A stretch of DNA of 64,000 nt from Streptomyces venezuelae (lineage in GTDB: Bacteria > Actinomycetota > Actinomycetes > Streptomycetales > Streptomycetaceae): the NCBI RefSeq assembly GCF_008642355.1, contig NZ_CP029193.1, positions 3,620,001 through 3,684,000 on the forward strand, read 5' to 3'. Positions 32,585 to 41,420 of this stretch are shown piece after piece. Below the pieces are notes generated by a model, which was not told where the DNA came from, did not search any database, and saw only the letters and a program-made list of their open reading frames with translations. The position numbers were made by a program, and so were the translations under genes. Position 1 is the stretch's first letter. Each line of letters begins with the position of its first letter.

Positions 32585-33415
32585 TCAGCGGCTCAGCCGC
32601 CTGAACCTCCGCACCGCCAGCGGCAGGAACACCAGCGAGATCACGATCGGCCACACCACCGCCATCAGCACCGCGTGCTGCTCGACCCAACTCGTGCCGC
32701 CCGCGCCGGGGTTGCCGAAGAGTTCGCGCGTGGCCGTGCCCGTCGACGATACGGGGTTCCACGCGGCGACCGGGGCCAGCCAGTCCGGCATCAGGGACGG
32801 CGCCACGAAGACGCTGGAGATCATCGTGAGCGGGAACGCCACCCCGTAGAGGCCGCCCGCGGCCTCCGGGGTGGGGACCACCAGCCCCAGGTACACGCCC
32901 ACCCAGATCAGACTGAAGCGCAGGAGCAGCAGCAGGCCGAAGGCGAGCAGTGTGTCGACGACGCCCGCGCTGGAGCGCCAGCCGATGGCGAGTGCCGTCA
33001 GCGCGAGGATGGTCAGCTCGGCGCAGGCGACGATGAGGTCGGCGAGGCCGCGGCCCGACGCGACCGCCGAGGGTGCCATCGGCATCGAGCGGAACCGGTC
33101 GATGACGCCCTTCGTGGCGTCGGTGACGACCCCCATCGCGGTGTTCATGAAGCCGAACGCCATGGTCATCACGAACATGCCGGGCATCAGGAACTGCTTG
33201 TAGTCGCCGTCGTCCCCGCCGCCGGGCACCTTCATCGCCTCGCCGAAGACGAAGCCGTACAGCAGCACGCTGATGATGGGGAAGCCGAGCTGCCAGGCGA
33301 TGGTGACGGGCTGGCGCAGGAAGTGCGTCAGGTAGCGGCGGGTGACGTTCCAGCAGTCGGACAGGGCCCAGAAGAGCCGTCCGTGGGACGGACCTGTCGT
33401 CAGAGCGACGCTCAT
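32585..33415 (-). CDS. ABC-2 type exporter permease (DrrB-like)
   Basis: 276 aa with about six transmembrane helices. The ABC-2 domain is recognisable from [16 protein letters not shown], the [19 protein letters not shown] loop, [14 protein letters not shown] (typical of daunorubicin-type DrrB permeases) and [15 protein letters not shown]. It starts with ATGA on the ATPase stop. Together they form a multidrug or lipid exporter controlled by the divergent TetR. Confidence 0.93.
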   Translation of the reverse strand: MSVALTTGPSHGRLFWALSDCWNVTRRYLTHFLRQPVTIAWQLGFPIISVLLYGFVFGEAMKVPGGGDDGDYKQFLMPGMFVMTMAFGFMNTAMGVVTDATKGVIDRFRSMPMAPSAVASGRGLADLIVACAELTILALTALAIGWRSSAGVVDTLLAFGLLLLLRFSLIWVGVYLGLVVPTPEAAGGLYGVAFPLTMISSVFVAPSLMPDWLAPVAAWNPVSSTGTATRELFGNPGAGGTSWVEQHAVLMAVVWPIVISLVFLPLAVRRFRRLSR

Positions 33416-34428
33416 GCCGCGACCTCCTCCTTCATCTTCTCCACCGGTTCGGACGTCTGGCCCGTGAGCCGCAGGAACACGTCGTCGAGGCTGGGCCTGC
33501 GCAGGCCGATGTCCTCGACCGCGACGCCCTCGTCCCGCAGGGTCCGCGCCACCTCCGTCAGGGCGGCGACGCGGTCCGTCACCGCGCCCTGCACGCGGCG
33601 CTCCACGTCGACGGCCAGCGGTTCGCCGTCGCAGACGCGGGAGACCGCCTCGACGGCCGCGGGCAGGTCGGCGTGGTCGCGCACGACGACGTCGAGGTGG
33701 CTGCCGCCCACCGTGTTCTTCAGGCCGTCGGGGGTGTCGTCCGCGATGGCGCGACCGCGGTCGATGACGGTGACGCGGGAGGCGAGCCGGTCGGCCTCCT
33801 CCAGGTACTGGGTGGTGAGCAGCACGGTCGTGCCGTCCGCCACCAGCCCCCGCACCGTGTCCCACACTTCGAGGCGGCTGCGCGGGTCGAGGCCGGTGGT
33901 CGGCTCGTCGAGGAAGAGGACGGCGGGCGCGAGGATCATCGACGCGGCGAGGTCGAGCCTGCGCCGCATGCCGCCGCTGTACTGTCCCGCGCCCTTCTCC
34001 GCCGCGTCCTCCAGGTGGAACTGCTCCAGGAGTTCCTGGGCGCGCAGGGCCGCGCGCTTCGCGCCGAGGTGGAAGAGGCGGCCGAACATCTCCAGGTTCT
34101 GCCGGCCGGTGAGGATCTCGTCGACCGCCGCGTACTGACCGGTGAGGCCGATGCGGCCGCGGACCAGCGCGGACTCGCGCACCACGTCGGCGCCCGCGAC
34201 CTCGGCACGTCCGCCGTCGAGCCGGACGAGCGTGGAGAGGATGCGCACGGCGGTGGTCTTGCCCGCGCCGTTGGGTCCGAGGAGTCCGTGCACCGTGCCC
34301 TGTTCGACGTGCAGGTCGAAGCCGTCCAGCGCGCGCTTCTCCCCGTACCGCTTCTCCAGCCCCTCGGCCCGCACCGCGAGGCCGTTCCTTCTGCCGTTCC
34401 CCTTGCCGTTCCTGTCGCCCGAGTCCAT
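33412..34428 (-). CDS. ABC exporter ATP-binding protein (DrrA-like)
   Basis: 338 aa from the ATG at 34428, which has an AAGGGG ribosome site 7 nt before it. An upstream ATG at 34470 lies inside the operator array and is less likely. Walker [11 protein letters not shown]-loop TGQYAAVDE, signature [12 protein letters not shown], Walker [13 protein letters not shown] and a DrrA-type C-terminal domain (DUF4162-like, ending [15 protein letters not shown]) are all present. It energises the ABC-2 permease. Confidence 0.94.
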   Translation of the reverse strand: MDSGDRNGKGNGRRNGLAVRAEGLEKRYGEKRALDGFDLHVEQGTVHGLLGPNGAGKTTAVRILSTLVRLDGGRAEVAGADVVRESALVRGRIGLTGQYAAVDEILTGRQNLEMFGRLFHLGAKRAALRAQELLEQFHLEDAAEKGAGQYSGGMRRRLDLAASMILAPAVLFLDEPTTGLDPRSRLEVWDTVRGLVADGTTVLLTTQYLEEADRLASRVTVIDRGRAIADDTPDGLKNTVGGSHLDVVVRDHADLPAAVEAVSRVCDGEPLAVDVERRVQGAVTDRVAALTEVARTLRDEGVAVEDIGLRRPSLDDVFLRLTGQTSEPVEKMKEEVAA

Positions 34429-34453
34429 CGACTGCCCCTTCCCCACGCCAACT

Positions 34454-34512
34454 GGGTACGCCGTACTCATTTGAGAGTACACCGTACCCAGTTCCGTGGG
34501 TACACCGTACCC
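34454..34512. promoter_or_regulatory. Three TetR operator palindromes between exporter and regulator
   Basis: Three 15-bp sites match GGGTAC-NCC-GTACCC: 34454-34468 (right arm GTACTC), 34475-34489 (left arm GAGTAC) and 34498-34512 (perfect). They begin 21 and 23 bp apart, about two DNA turns, so dimers could stack on one face. The array covers the exporter promoter and the -35 zone of the tetR gene. Confidence 0.75.
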
Positions 34513-34530
34513 AGTTTCGGTGTCTGCGAT

Positions 34531-34536
34531 TAGGCT
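34531..34536 (+). promoter_or_regulatory. -10 box of a probable leaderless tetR transcript
   Basis: TAGGCT ends 7 nt before the ATG at 34544 with no ribosome site between, so the message probably begins at the start codon. The perfect operator (34498-34512) covers the matching -35 region. Confidence 0.5.
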
Positions 34537-34543
34537 GAGCGCC

Positions 34544-35311
34544 ATGACGAGCACGAACGGCGGCGACGACCGGCGCACCGGCAGTGACATCACCCGCAGC
34601 CTGGAGCTGCTCTGGGGCGAGGGCGACCGTCCGGCCCGCGGCCCGAAGCCGGGGCTCACGCTGGACCGGATCGTCACCGAGGCGGTGCGGCTCGCGGACG
34701 CCGAGGGCCTCGCGGCCGTCAGCATGCGGCGCCTGTCCACGGAGCTCGGCACCGGCACGATGTCCCTGTACCGGTACGTCCCCGGCAAGGGCGACCTCGT
34801 CGACCTGATGCTGGACCGCGTCAACACGCCGCCGGAGGACGACGAGCCCTTCACCGGCGGGTGGCGCGAGGGCGTCGAGGCGTTCGCGCGCGAGACCCTC
34901 GTCCTCTACCGCCGCCACCCCTGGCTGCTCCACGTCAACCAGGCCCGCCCGGTCCTCGGCCCCGGCGCCGTGGGCGGCCTCGACCGCGTGCTGTCCCGCA
35001 TCAAGCCGATGGGTCTGACCGACCCCGAGCTGATCGGGGTGATCGTCATGACGGAGGGGTACGTCACCGGGGTCGCCCGCACCCAGGTGCACGAGGCGGA
35101 GGCCGTGACCAGGAGCGGCCTGTCGGAGCGGGACTTCTGGGAGGCGCAGGCCCCGACCCTCGAACGCATCATGAAGAGCGGCCGCTACCCGACCCTCGCC
35201 GGCCTCACCGAGGACTCGTTCGGCCCGGACTTCGACCACTTCGAGTTCGGCCTGCAACGCCTTCTGGACGGCCTGGACGCCCTGGTGGCCCGGCGCCGGG
35301 CCGAAGGCTGA
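34544..35311 (+). CDS. TetR-family regulator of the divergent ABC exporter
   Basis: 255 aa from the ATG at 34544. The helix-turn-helix (about residues 38-83; [20 protein letters not shown] and YRYVPGK) is of the long TetR type, and the C-terminal TetR_C_1 domain ([17 protein letters not shown]) is that of drug-binding repressors. It likely represses both the exporter operon and itself through the three GGGTAC palindromes and releases them when it binds a drug. Confidence 0.92.
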   Translation: MTSTNGGDDRRTGSDITRSLELLWGEGDRPARGPKPGLTLDRIVTEAVRLADAEGLAAVSMRRLSTELGTGTMSLYRYVPGKGDLVDLMLDRVNTPPEDDEPFTGGWREGVEAFARETLVLYRRHPWLLHVNQARPVLGPGAVGGLDRVLSRIKPMGLTDPELIGVIVMTEGYVTGVARTQVHEAEAVTRSGLSERDFWEAQAPTLERIMKSGRYPTLAGLTEDSFGPDFDHFEFGLQRLLDGLDALVARRRAEG

Positions 35312-35332
35312 GCCCTCGGCCCGGCGGCACCG

Positions 35333-36388
35333 CTACCCGCGCCCGCCCCCGCGCCTCCCGAGCCGCCGCCACCCGAACACGGCGAGCAGCACCGCCCCGA
35401 CGACGATCGCGCCCGTCCTGAAGCCCCCCTCGACCCCGGAGTCACCGCTCCCGCCCCCGTCACCGGACCCGGCACCGCCCGACGACCCGCCGGAGCCGTC
35501 GCCCGACCCGCCGCCCGGCGCCTCCACGGGCTTGACCTCGCTCTGCTCGCCCTCGGTGCCGTACATCAGCGTGGTCCCGTCGGGCGTGTACGTCACCGAC
35601 TCGCCCTGCCGCTGCAACGGCACGCTCAGCCGGCCCTTGCGCTGCGGCTTCTGTCCGGCGCCCTGCCACGCGTACCAGATGCCGCCGAAGTACCCGCGCA
35701 GCGCCAGCTGTTCGCCGTCGGGCGAGAACGCGCCGTCGGTCACCCACAGGTCGACCTCGGAGATCCGCCTGAAGACGTTCGTGCCGGACGCGGACATCCG
35801 CTCCGGGCCCTCGTAGAGGCCGCCGCCGTCCTCGTTCTTGCTCACGATGTAGACGCGGCCGGTCTTCGGGTGCACCATCAGTGCCTCCGCGTCCCGCGCG
35901 CCGTCGGCGTACTTCACGACGTACTGCGTGGCGCGGACCGTCTGGTCCTTCAGGGTCTTCGGCTCGGGGAGCTTGTATACCCAGACGTTCGACCAGGTGC
36001 CGTTGAGGTTGTCGCCGATGTCGCCGACGTAGATGTTGCCGTCGCCGCCGACCGAGATCGCCTCGACGTCGCGCGGCGCGCCCACGCCGGTCATCGTGAC
36101 GGTGGCGACGGTCTTCCCGGTCCTGGAGTCGACCGCGTACAGGAACGCGCCCTTGTCCTGGTCGTTGTGCGTCCAGTAGACGCCGGGGTGGGCGCGGGAC
36201 GCGGCGAGGCCGCTGGACTCGACGATGCGCGGGTCCTCGATCGTGAACCCGTCGTGGTCGTCGGCCGCGGCGGGCACGGCGGCGGCCACGGCGAGGACCA
36301 GCGCGGCGCCGGCACCGGCGAGGACAGACGGAAGAGACGGGGCAGACGGAACAGACCCGGCAGACGGAACAGCCCGAAGCGAACGCAT
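35333..36388 (-). CDS. Secreted, membrane-anchored beta-propeller-like protein
   Basis: 351 aa. A signal peptide (about 1-42, ending VPAAADD) precedes repeats suggesting a propeller (HPGVYWTHNDQDKGAFLYAV, GDGNIYVGDIGDN, MVHPKTGRVYIVSKN, GAFSPDGEQLALRGY). A Gly/Ser-rich linker and a C-terminal helix with an Arg-rich tail (TGAIVVGAVLLAVFGW, then RRLGRR) tether it to the membrane. No enzyme motif is visible. It converges with the tetR gene and is divergent from the GDSL gene. Confidence 0.85.
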   Translation of the reverse strand: MRSLRAVPSAGSVPSAPSLPSVLAGAGAALVLAVAAAVPAAADDHDGFTIEDPRIVESSGLAASRAHPGVYWTHNDQDKGAFLYAVDSRTGKTVATVTMTGVGAPRDVEAISVGGDGNIYVGDIGDNLNGTWSNVWVYKLPEPKTLKDQTVRATQYVVKYADGARDAEALMVHPKTGRVYIVSKNEDGGGLYEGPERMSASGTNVFRRISEVDLWVTDGAFSPDGEQLALRGYFGGIWYAWQGAGQKPQRKGRLSVPLQRQGESVTYTPDGTTLMYGTEGEQSEVKPVEAPGGGSGDGSGGSSGGAGSGDGGGSGDSGVEGGFRTGAIVVGAVLLAVFGWRRLGRRGGGRG

Positions 36389-36489
36389 GGGCCAAGCGTG
36401 CCACTAGCCCCGGTGCTCCCTCCGTCGGGGCGGGCAGCGTGCGCAGCCTCACATCGCAGCCGGCCGCCCTCATCCGCGATGATGAGCGG

Positions 36490-37200
36490 ATGCTCAGGTT
36501 CATGTTCGTCGGCGACTCGATGACCATCGGAAGCGCCGGGGAACACACCTGGCGCCACCGGATGTGGCAGCACCTGCGCGCCGCCCTCGGCCCCGGGGGC
36601 TTCGCCGTGGTCGGCCCGCGCACCGCGCTCCACGACAAGGCGACGGGAGAGCCGGTGGCCCACGACCACCACCCCGCAGCCTCCCCGGACTTCCCCCGCA
36701 ACCACCTCGCGGGCTGGGGCGAGGGCTGGCTGCACATGGCACCGCGGATCGGCGGCGCGCTCACCCGTGACCCCGCCGACGTCCTGCTCGTCTCCCTCGG
36801 CCTCATCGACCTCGGCTTCTACACGAACGCGGAGCAGACCGCGGACAACGTCCGCGCCTTCGTCACCGCGGCCCGCTCGGCCAACCCGCACGTGCGGATG
36901 GTCCTGCTCCCCGTCATACCGAACATCCGCGCCACGTCGGACGCCCCCTTCGCCGCCGAGGTCACCCGCTTCAACGAACTCCTGGCGAAAGCGGTCGCCG
37001 ACCTGGACACGCCCCGCTCCCCGCTCCTCCTGGCCTCGCGCCCGCCCGCGTACGACATCCACGCCGACACGTACGACGGCACGCACCCGAACGCGAGCGG
37101 CGAGCACAAACTCGCGGCGGCCTTCGCGGACGCGATGTCCCAGGCGTGGGGCATCGGCGCTTCCTACGACGCCGGACAGCTCGTCACTCCCACCGCCTGA
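36490..37200 (+). CDS. SGNH/GDSL-family hydrolase
   Basis: About 236 aa from the ATG at 36490; a GTG at 36439 would add 17 residues lacking family similarity. Block I is MFVGDSMTIGSAGEHTWRHR (catalytic Ser in GDS), and block V is DGTHPNASGEHKLA with the Asp and His. SLGLIDLG stands where the Gly/Asn blocks of the family lie. There is no signal peptide, so an intracellular esterase or lipase of unknown substrate is likely. Confidence 0.88.
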   Translation: MLRFMFVGDSMTIGSAGEHTWRHRMWQHLRAALGPGGFAVVGPRTALHDKATGEPVAHDHHPAASPDFPRNHLAGWGEGWLHMAPRIGGALTRDPADVLLVSLGLIDLGFYTNAEQTADNVRAFVTAARSANPHVRMVLLPVIPNIRATSDAPFAAEVTRFNELLAKAVADLDTPRSPLLLASRPPAYDIHADTYDGTHPNASGEHKLAAAFADAMSQAWGIGASYDAGQLVTPTA

Positions 37201-37270
37201 TCACCGCACGATCACACCCACCGGCTGATCGCGAACCGCCCGCCCCCGCGCCACACCTCCACGGAGGGCC

Positions 37271-38425
37271 TCACCCCGACTGAGCGCTCCGAGCCCGTTC
37301 GGACATCAGCTGGGTGACGGACCGCAGGTCGTCGCTGTCGTACCGGCGGCTCTCGTTGTCCTTGCCGCTGACGACGGTGAGCACGGTGCCGGTGCGGACC
37401 ATCGTGTAGTTGGTGGTCTCGGTGACGTATCCCTCGCCGCGGCTCTCGGACAGGGAGAACGCCACGAGTTCGTCGCCGATGGCCGGCATCGTCATCCGCC
37501 GCGCGCCCTCCTCGTCCGCCTCCCGGCGCAGCGCACGGAACGCGGCGGAGGCCTTGCCCGTACTCGGGTACGCGAGGACGCGGAACCGGGTGTCCATGCC
37601 GAAGCTTCCCTGGTACGCGGCCTTTCCCTCGTACGTCGAGCCGTCGTCCTGCGAGGAGACGTCCGCCGTGGGCTCGCTGGTCATGGTCCAGCCCGACGCC
37701 AGATCGGTCGCGCCGGGCAGGACCCGCTCGACCGCGTCGGCGTCGGCGAGCGGCTCGGGCTTCCAGTCCCCGCCGCCGGGCCCGCCACCAGCCGTGCCGC
37801 CATCGCCCGTGCCGCCGACCGCGGCGTCGCCCGCCTCGGCACCGGACGCGGCCACCCCTCCCCCGCCCGGCGAGTCGTCGCCGCTGAACGCCTTCGTGCC
37901 GCCGTAGACGGCGAGGACCACGAGGGCGGCGAGGACGGCCAGGCACGCGACGAGCGCCGTGCGGCCCGCCGGAGTGTTGTGGAAGGTCACGGGCCCCAGC
38001 GACAGCGTGCTGCCCCGCACCTTCGCGCCGCCGTCGATGACGATGCTGCCCGTGTACTGCTGCGGCGGCTCGGCCGGTGGCGGCGGGTCGGGAGGTGGCG
38101 GGTCGGAGGGCGGCGGCTCCGCCGGTGGCGGGCCCGCCAGCGCCCGCGCCATGGCCTGCGCCAGTCCTGCGGCGAACTCCGGGTCCGCGGCGACCCGTTC
38201 CCGTACGGCCTCGGTCAGCGCGGCCAGGGCCGCCGGGTCCTGCGGTCGCTCGTCCACGACGGCGAGCGCGGCCTGCCCGGACGGGTCGGCCCCGACGCGC
38301 CGCCGCACGAGGTCGGACACGCTCTGCCCCACCTCGGCCCCCACGGCCCCCGCCGCACCACCGGCGAACCCGGCCACCACGCGCACCGCTTCAGTGACGA
38401 CATCCATGGGCTCATTGTCGGTCAA
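37271..38425 (-). CDS. Membrane protein with Pro-rich linker, unknown function
   Basis: 384 aa. The N-terminal third has Ala-rich helices and then a Pro-rich stretch (AGPPPAEPPPSDPPPPDPPP, about 97-118). A single transmembrane helix (about 155-176; TALVACLAVLAALVVLAVYG) separates it from an outer domain with a Gly-rich linker and a folded C-terminal part (LASGWTMTSEPTADVSS; VTETTNYTMVRTGTVLTVVS). It resembles mycobacterial/streptomycete sensor-like proteins in layout only; I do not recognise it. Confidence 0.8.
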   Translation of the reverse strand: MTDNEPMDVVTEAVRVVAGFAGGAAGAVGAEVGQSVSDLVRRRVGADPSGQAALAVVDERPQDPAALAALTEAVRERVAADPEFAAGLAQAMARALAGPPPAEPPPSDPPPPDPPPPAEPPQQYTGSIVIDGGAKVRGSTLSLGPVTFHNTPAGRTALVACLAVLAALVVLAVYGGTKAFSGDDSPGGGGVAASGAEAGDAAVGGTGDGGTAGGGPGGGDWKPEPLADADAVERVLPGATDLASGWTMTSEPTADVSSQDDGSTYEGKAAYQGSFGMDTRFRVLAYPSTGKASAAFRALRREADEEGARRMTMPAIGDELVAFSLSESRGEGYVTETTNYTMVRTGTVLTVVSGKDNESRRYDSDDLRSVTQLMSERARSAQSG

Positions 38426-38469
38426 GTCGCCGTAGAAGCAATGGAGTTGACGCGTGTCGGCCGTTGCGG

Positions 38470-38979
38470 TCAGGACGCCCGCGTGAGGCGGTTCGCGAGT
38501 GTCGACATCGTGTACGCGCCGATGCCGAGGACGACTTCGAGGGCGTTGCGTTCTGTGTACCCCTGGGCGAGGAACGCCTTGAGGGCGTCGTCCGGAACGC
38601 CACCGGCCGTCGCGAGGACGGTGAGCGTGAACCGCCGGACCGCTTCCAGGCGTTCGTCGTCCACGGGGCGCTGCTCGCGCAGGGCGCTGACCAGCTCCGG
38701 CGCCGCGCCCAGCCCGCGCAGCCTGCCGGTGTGCAGGGTGACGCAGATGTGGCAGTCGTTGCGGGCGGCGACGGTCATGACGATGACCTCGCGGGCGACG
38801 GGGTCGAGCGTCGTCCGGTCGAAGGCGGCGGTCATCTCCAGGAAGCCGTTGAGGAGTTCGGGCGACTCGGCAAGCCGTGCCACGGCGTCCGGCACCTGCC
38901 CCCCGAAGGCGGCGGCGGTGCGCTCCATCGCGGGGCGGGCGTCGGACGGCGCGGTCTCCAGTGTGTGCGCGGTGAACAT
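38470..38979 (-). CDS. AhpD/carboxymuconolactone decarboxylase-family protein
   Basis: 169 aa from the ATG at 38979 with a GGGGG ribosome site; a much longer frame upstream runs into the divergent regulator and is rejected. The core is an all-helical CMD fold with the redox motif C76-H-I-C79 and nearby H83, as in AhpD-like thiol peroxidase partners. MTVAARNDCHIC and GYTERNALEVVLGIG are typical. It is divergent from a MarR regulator, so an oxidative- or electrophile-stress response is plausible. Confidence 0.9.
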   Translation of the reverse strand: MFTAHTLETAPSDARPAMERTAAAFGGQVPDAVARLAESPELLNGFLEMTAAFDRTTLDPVAREVIVMTVAARNDCHICVTLHTGRLRGLGAAPELVSALREQRPVDDERLEAVRRFTLTVLATAGGVPDDALKAFLAQGYTERNALEVVLGIGAYTMSTLANRLTRAS

Positions 38980-38990
38980 GCGTACCCCCG

Positions 38991-39038
38991 TAAAATCGAC
39001 AACATGGTTGACGACAAAAAGGTAAACCAGGTTGTCGA
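38991..39038. promoter_or_regulatory. Leaderless MarR promoter and inverted TCGACAAC operator
   Basis: TAAAAT (38991-38996) ends 7 nt before the MarR ATG. TCGACAAC (38996-39003) and its exact inverse GTTGTCGA (39031-39038) flank the start, and an imperfect inverse GTTGACGA follows the ATG. This is a natural place for the MarR protein to bind and repress both divergent genes. Confidence 0.55.
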
Positions 39039-39501
39039 TGGCGGCAAGGGATATGAGCTGCCCCTGCTCCTCTTCGCCGGTTTCCGCACCCTCATCGACC
39101 GTCTCCACGCCGAACTCGCCCGCCAGGGCCACCCCGACGTCCGCCCCGCCCACGGCTTCGCCATGCAGGCCATCGGGCCGGACGGCGCCACCGCCAGCGA
39201 GGTGGGACGCCGTCTCGGCGTCTCCAAGCAGGCGGCGGGCAAGACGGTCGACCGCCTGATCGCCCTCGGCTACGCGGCCCGCACAGACGACCCCGCGGAC
39301 GCCCGCCGCAAGCTCGTCCGCCTCACCCCGCACGGAATCGACGCGCTCCGCCGCTCGGCGGCGGTCTTCGACGAGCTGCGGGCGGAGTGGGCGGCGACCC
39401 TGGGCGCGGACCGCCTCACGGACCTGGAGTCGGCCCTCCGCACGCTCGTACCGCCGGACGCGTTCCGCCTCGACGCGGCGGGGTGGCTGGGCGGCTCGTG
39501 A
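39004..39501 (+). CDS. MarR-family regulator
   Basis: 165 aa from the ATG at 39004, which is placed 7 nt after a -10 box (leaderless). It has the MarR winged helix (ATASEVGRRLGVSKQAAGKT, VDRLIALGYAARTDDPADAR, RKLVRLTPHG). It faces away from the AhpD-like gene and probably controls it through the TCGACAAC repeats. Ligand or oxidant unknown; it has no Cys pair. Confidence 0.9.
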   Translation: MVDDKKVNQVVDGGKGYELPLLLFAGFRTLIDRLHAELARQGHPDVRPAHGFAMQAIGPDGATASEVGRRLGVSKQAAGKTVDRLIALGYAARTDDPADARRKLVRLTPHGIDALRRSAAVFDELRAEWAATLGADRLTDLESALRTLVPPDAFRLDAAGWLGGS

Positions 39502-39582
39502 CCGGACGGGACCTTGTCACCGTGCGTATCGTTGCGCTGCGCGGCTGCGTTCGACCGAAGGCAGCCGGGGAGGAGCGCCACG

Positions 39583-40176
39583 ATGACCGTCGTGGATGTG
39601 ATGACCGACAGGATCGAGATGGCCGACGACGACGCCGAGTGGAGCTTGGACCAGTGGTTCGAGCTGATCGAGCGGATGGTCCCCGAGGGAATCAAGGCGG
39701 AAGTCGTCGAGGGGGCCGTCCATATGGTGCCGCAGCGGAATGTGCACTGGCAGATCATCCGTAAGGTGCTCTACGCCCTGGACCACAGGTTCGGCCAGGA
39801 CGCGCTGGTGATGTCGGACGTGCGCATCGACTTCCCCGGTCACCAGAACGGCTTCTGCCCCGACCTCGCGAAGTTGAAGGACGGAGCGGAGCCGGACGAG
39901 GAAGGACACTGGCGCTACCAGGACGTCGAGTTCGTCGCCGAGGTCATCTCCCGCGGCACCGGCCTGAACGACTACGGCCCGAAGACCACCTACGCCGAAG
40001 CCGGCGTCTCCGTGTATCTCGTCGTCGACCCGTACCAAGGCCGCTGCCACGTCCACACGGACCCCAAGGACGGCGAGTACCGCACCGAGTCGAAGTCCGA
40101 CTTCGGCAAGGAGATCGACCTGACCGGCACCGTCGTGGACCTCGTCCTCAAGACGGACAACTTCCCCCGCGACTGA
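39583..40176 (+). CDS. Uma2-family (DUF820) putative endonuclease-fold protein
   Basis: 197 aa from the ATG at 39583 with a strong GGGGAGGAG ribosome site. The PD-(D/E)xK-like pattern is visible: FCPDLAKLKD, FVAEVISRGT and a following GPKTTYAEAGVSVYLVVDP. Such proteins are very common in cyanobacteria and Streptomyces and have a restriction-endonuclease-like fold, but their role is unknown; some lie near mobile DNA. The genomic context here is plain. Confidence 0.88.
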   Translation: MTVVDVMTDRIEMADDDAEWSLDQWFELIERMVPEGIKAEVVEGAVHMVPQRNVHWQIIRKVLYALDHRFGQDALVMSDVRIDFPGHQNGFCPDLAKLKDGAEPDEEGHWRYQDVEFVAEVISRGTGLNDYGPKTTYAEAGVSVYLVVDPYQGRCHVHTDPKDGEYRTESKSDFGKEIDLTGTVVDLVLKTDNFPRD

Positions 40177-40249
40177 CCCGGCCCCAGCCCCGCCCCGCCG
40201 CCCCGTCCCTCTTGCCTGGAGCGCACTCCACCCCGTTGGCTTGATCCCC

Positions 40250-41242
40250 ATGAAGTACACGCAGCTGGGACGCACAGGGCTCAAGGTCAGCCGGCTCACG
40301 CTCGGGACCATGAACTTCGGGCCGCTCACCAACGAACCCGACAGCCACACGCTCATGGACGCCGCGCTCGACGCGGGCGTCAACTTCTTCGACACCGCCA
40401 ACACCTACGGCCAGAGCGCCGGCAAGGGCCGCACCGAGGAGATCCTCGGCACCTGGTTCACGCAGGGAGGCGGCCGCCGCGACAAGGTCGTACTGGCCAC
40501 CAAGGTGTACGGCAACATGGCCCCGCACGGGGAAGAGACCTGGCCCAACCACGACCGGCTCTCCGCACTCAGCATCCGCCGCGCCGTCGACGCCAGCCTC
40601 AAGCGGCTGCAGACCGACCACATCGATCTCTACCAGTTCCACCACATCGACCGGCTGACCCCGTTCGAGGAGATCTGGCAGGCCGTCGACGTCCTCGTCG
40701 GGCAGGGCAAGATCCTCTACGCGGGCTCCTCCAACTTCCCCGGCTACAAGATCGCCCAGGCCAACGAGACCGCCCGGCGCCTCGGCGGCTACGGCCTCGT
40801 CAGCGAGCAGTGCCTCTACAACCTCGCCGCCCGCGACGCCGAGATGGAGGTCATCCCGGCCGCCCAGGACTACGGCCTCGGCGTCATCCCGTGGTCCCCG
40901 CTGCACGGCGGGCTGCTCGGGGGCGTCCTGAAGAAGGAGGGCGAGGGGTCGCGCCGCACCGGTGGCCGCGCCGCCGCCGACCTCGCGAAGCCGGAGGTCC
41001 GCGCGCGCGTCCAGGCGTACGAGGACCTGCTCGACAAGCACGGCCTGGAGCCCGGCGAGGTCGCGCTGGCGTGGCTCCTGACGCGGCCCGGCGTCACCGC
41101 GCCGATCGTCGGCCCCCGCACGGCCGAGCAGCTCGCGTCCGCGTTGCGCGCGGTCGAGCTCGACCTGTCCGGCGAGGTCCTCGACGCGCTGGACGAGATC
41201 TTCCCCGGCCCCGGCCCCGCACCGGAGTCCTTCGCCTGGTGA
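40250..41242 (+). CDS. Aldo/keto reductase
   Basis: 330 aa from the ATG at 40250 (a TTG at 40241 would add three residues). The TIM-barrel and catalytic tetrad are visible: D and Y in FFDTANTYGQ, K in LATKVYG and H in YQFHHID. AKR nucleotide-binding segments near the end (GVTAPIVGPRTAEQLASAL) point to NADPH. It reduces aldehydes or ketones, in a YajO/voltage-channel-beta-like branch. A TGGAGCGCACTCCA near-palindrome lies about 30 bp before the start. It stands alone. Confidence 0.93.
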   Translation: MKYTQLGRTGLKVSRLTLGTMNFGPLTNEPDSHTLMDAALDAGVNFFDTANTYGQSAGKGRTEEILGTWFTQGGGRRDKVVLATKVYGNMAPHGEETWPNHDRLSALSIRRAVDASLKRLQTDHIDLYQFHHIDRLTPFEEIWQAVDVLVGQGKILYAGSSNFPGYKIAQANETARRLGGYGLVSEQCLYNLAARDAEMEVIPAAQDYGLGVIPWSPLHGGLLGGVLKKEGEGSRRTGGRAAADLAKPEVRARVQAYEDLLDKHGLEPGEVALAWLLTRPGVTAPIVGPRTAEQLASALRAVELDLSGEVLDALDEIFPGPGPAPESFAW

Positions 41243-41320
41243 GGACAAGGGGGTGACGCTGGAGTGATCAGGTGGCGGCGCGCGCACCGGACAAGTACGG
41301 AACGGCCGAGCGCCGAACGG

Positions 41321-41410
41321 CTAACCGCCGAACGCGGCCGCCACCGCCACCACGACGAACATCATCACGAGCACACCGGCCATGATCCGGTTTCTGGTTT
41401 TCGGGTCCAC
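41321..41410 (-). CDS. 29-residue single-helix membrane peptide
   Basis: A GTG start and TAG stop enclose 29 codons: a charged start MDPKTRNR followed by one hydrophobic helix and a GG end. A TAACCT (complement of 41418-41423) ends 7 nt before the GTG, predicting a leaderless message, which is the main support. Codons are GC-rich at position three. Peptides of this shape occur in Streptomyces, but no homologue was checked. Function unknown. Confidence 0.5.
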   Translation of the reverse strand: MDPKTRNRIMAGVLVMMFVVVAVAAAFGG

Positions 41411-41420
41411 GCAGACGAGG

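Noticed and set aside
32585..35257. One long leftward frame joining the ABC permease with sequence across the ATPase and tetR
   Set aside because: Only the last 276 codons show permease features; the rest is out-of-frame ATPase or antisense tetR.
38470..39333. AhpD-like gene extended to 39333
   Set aside because: The extra codons are antisense to the MarR gene. The ATG at 38979 has a ribosome site and matches the family start.
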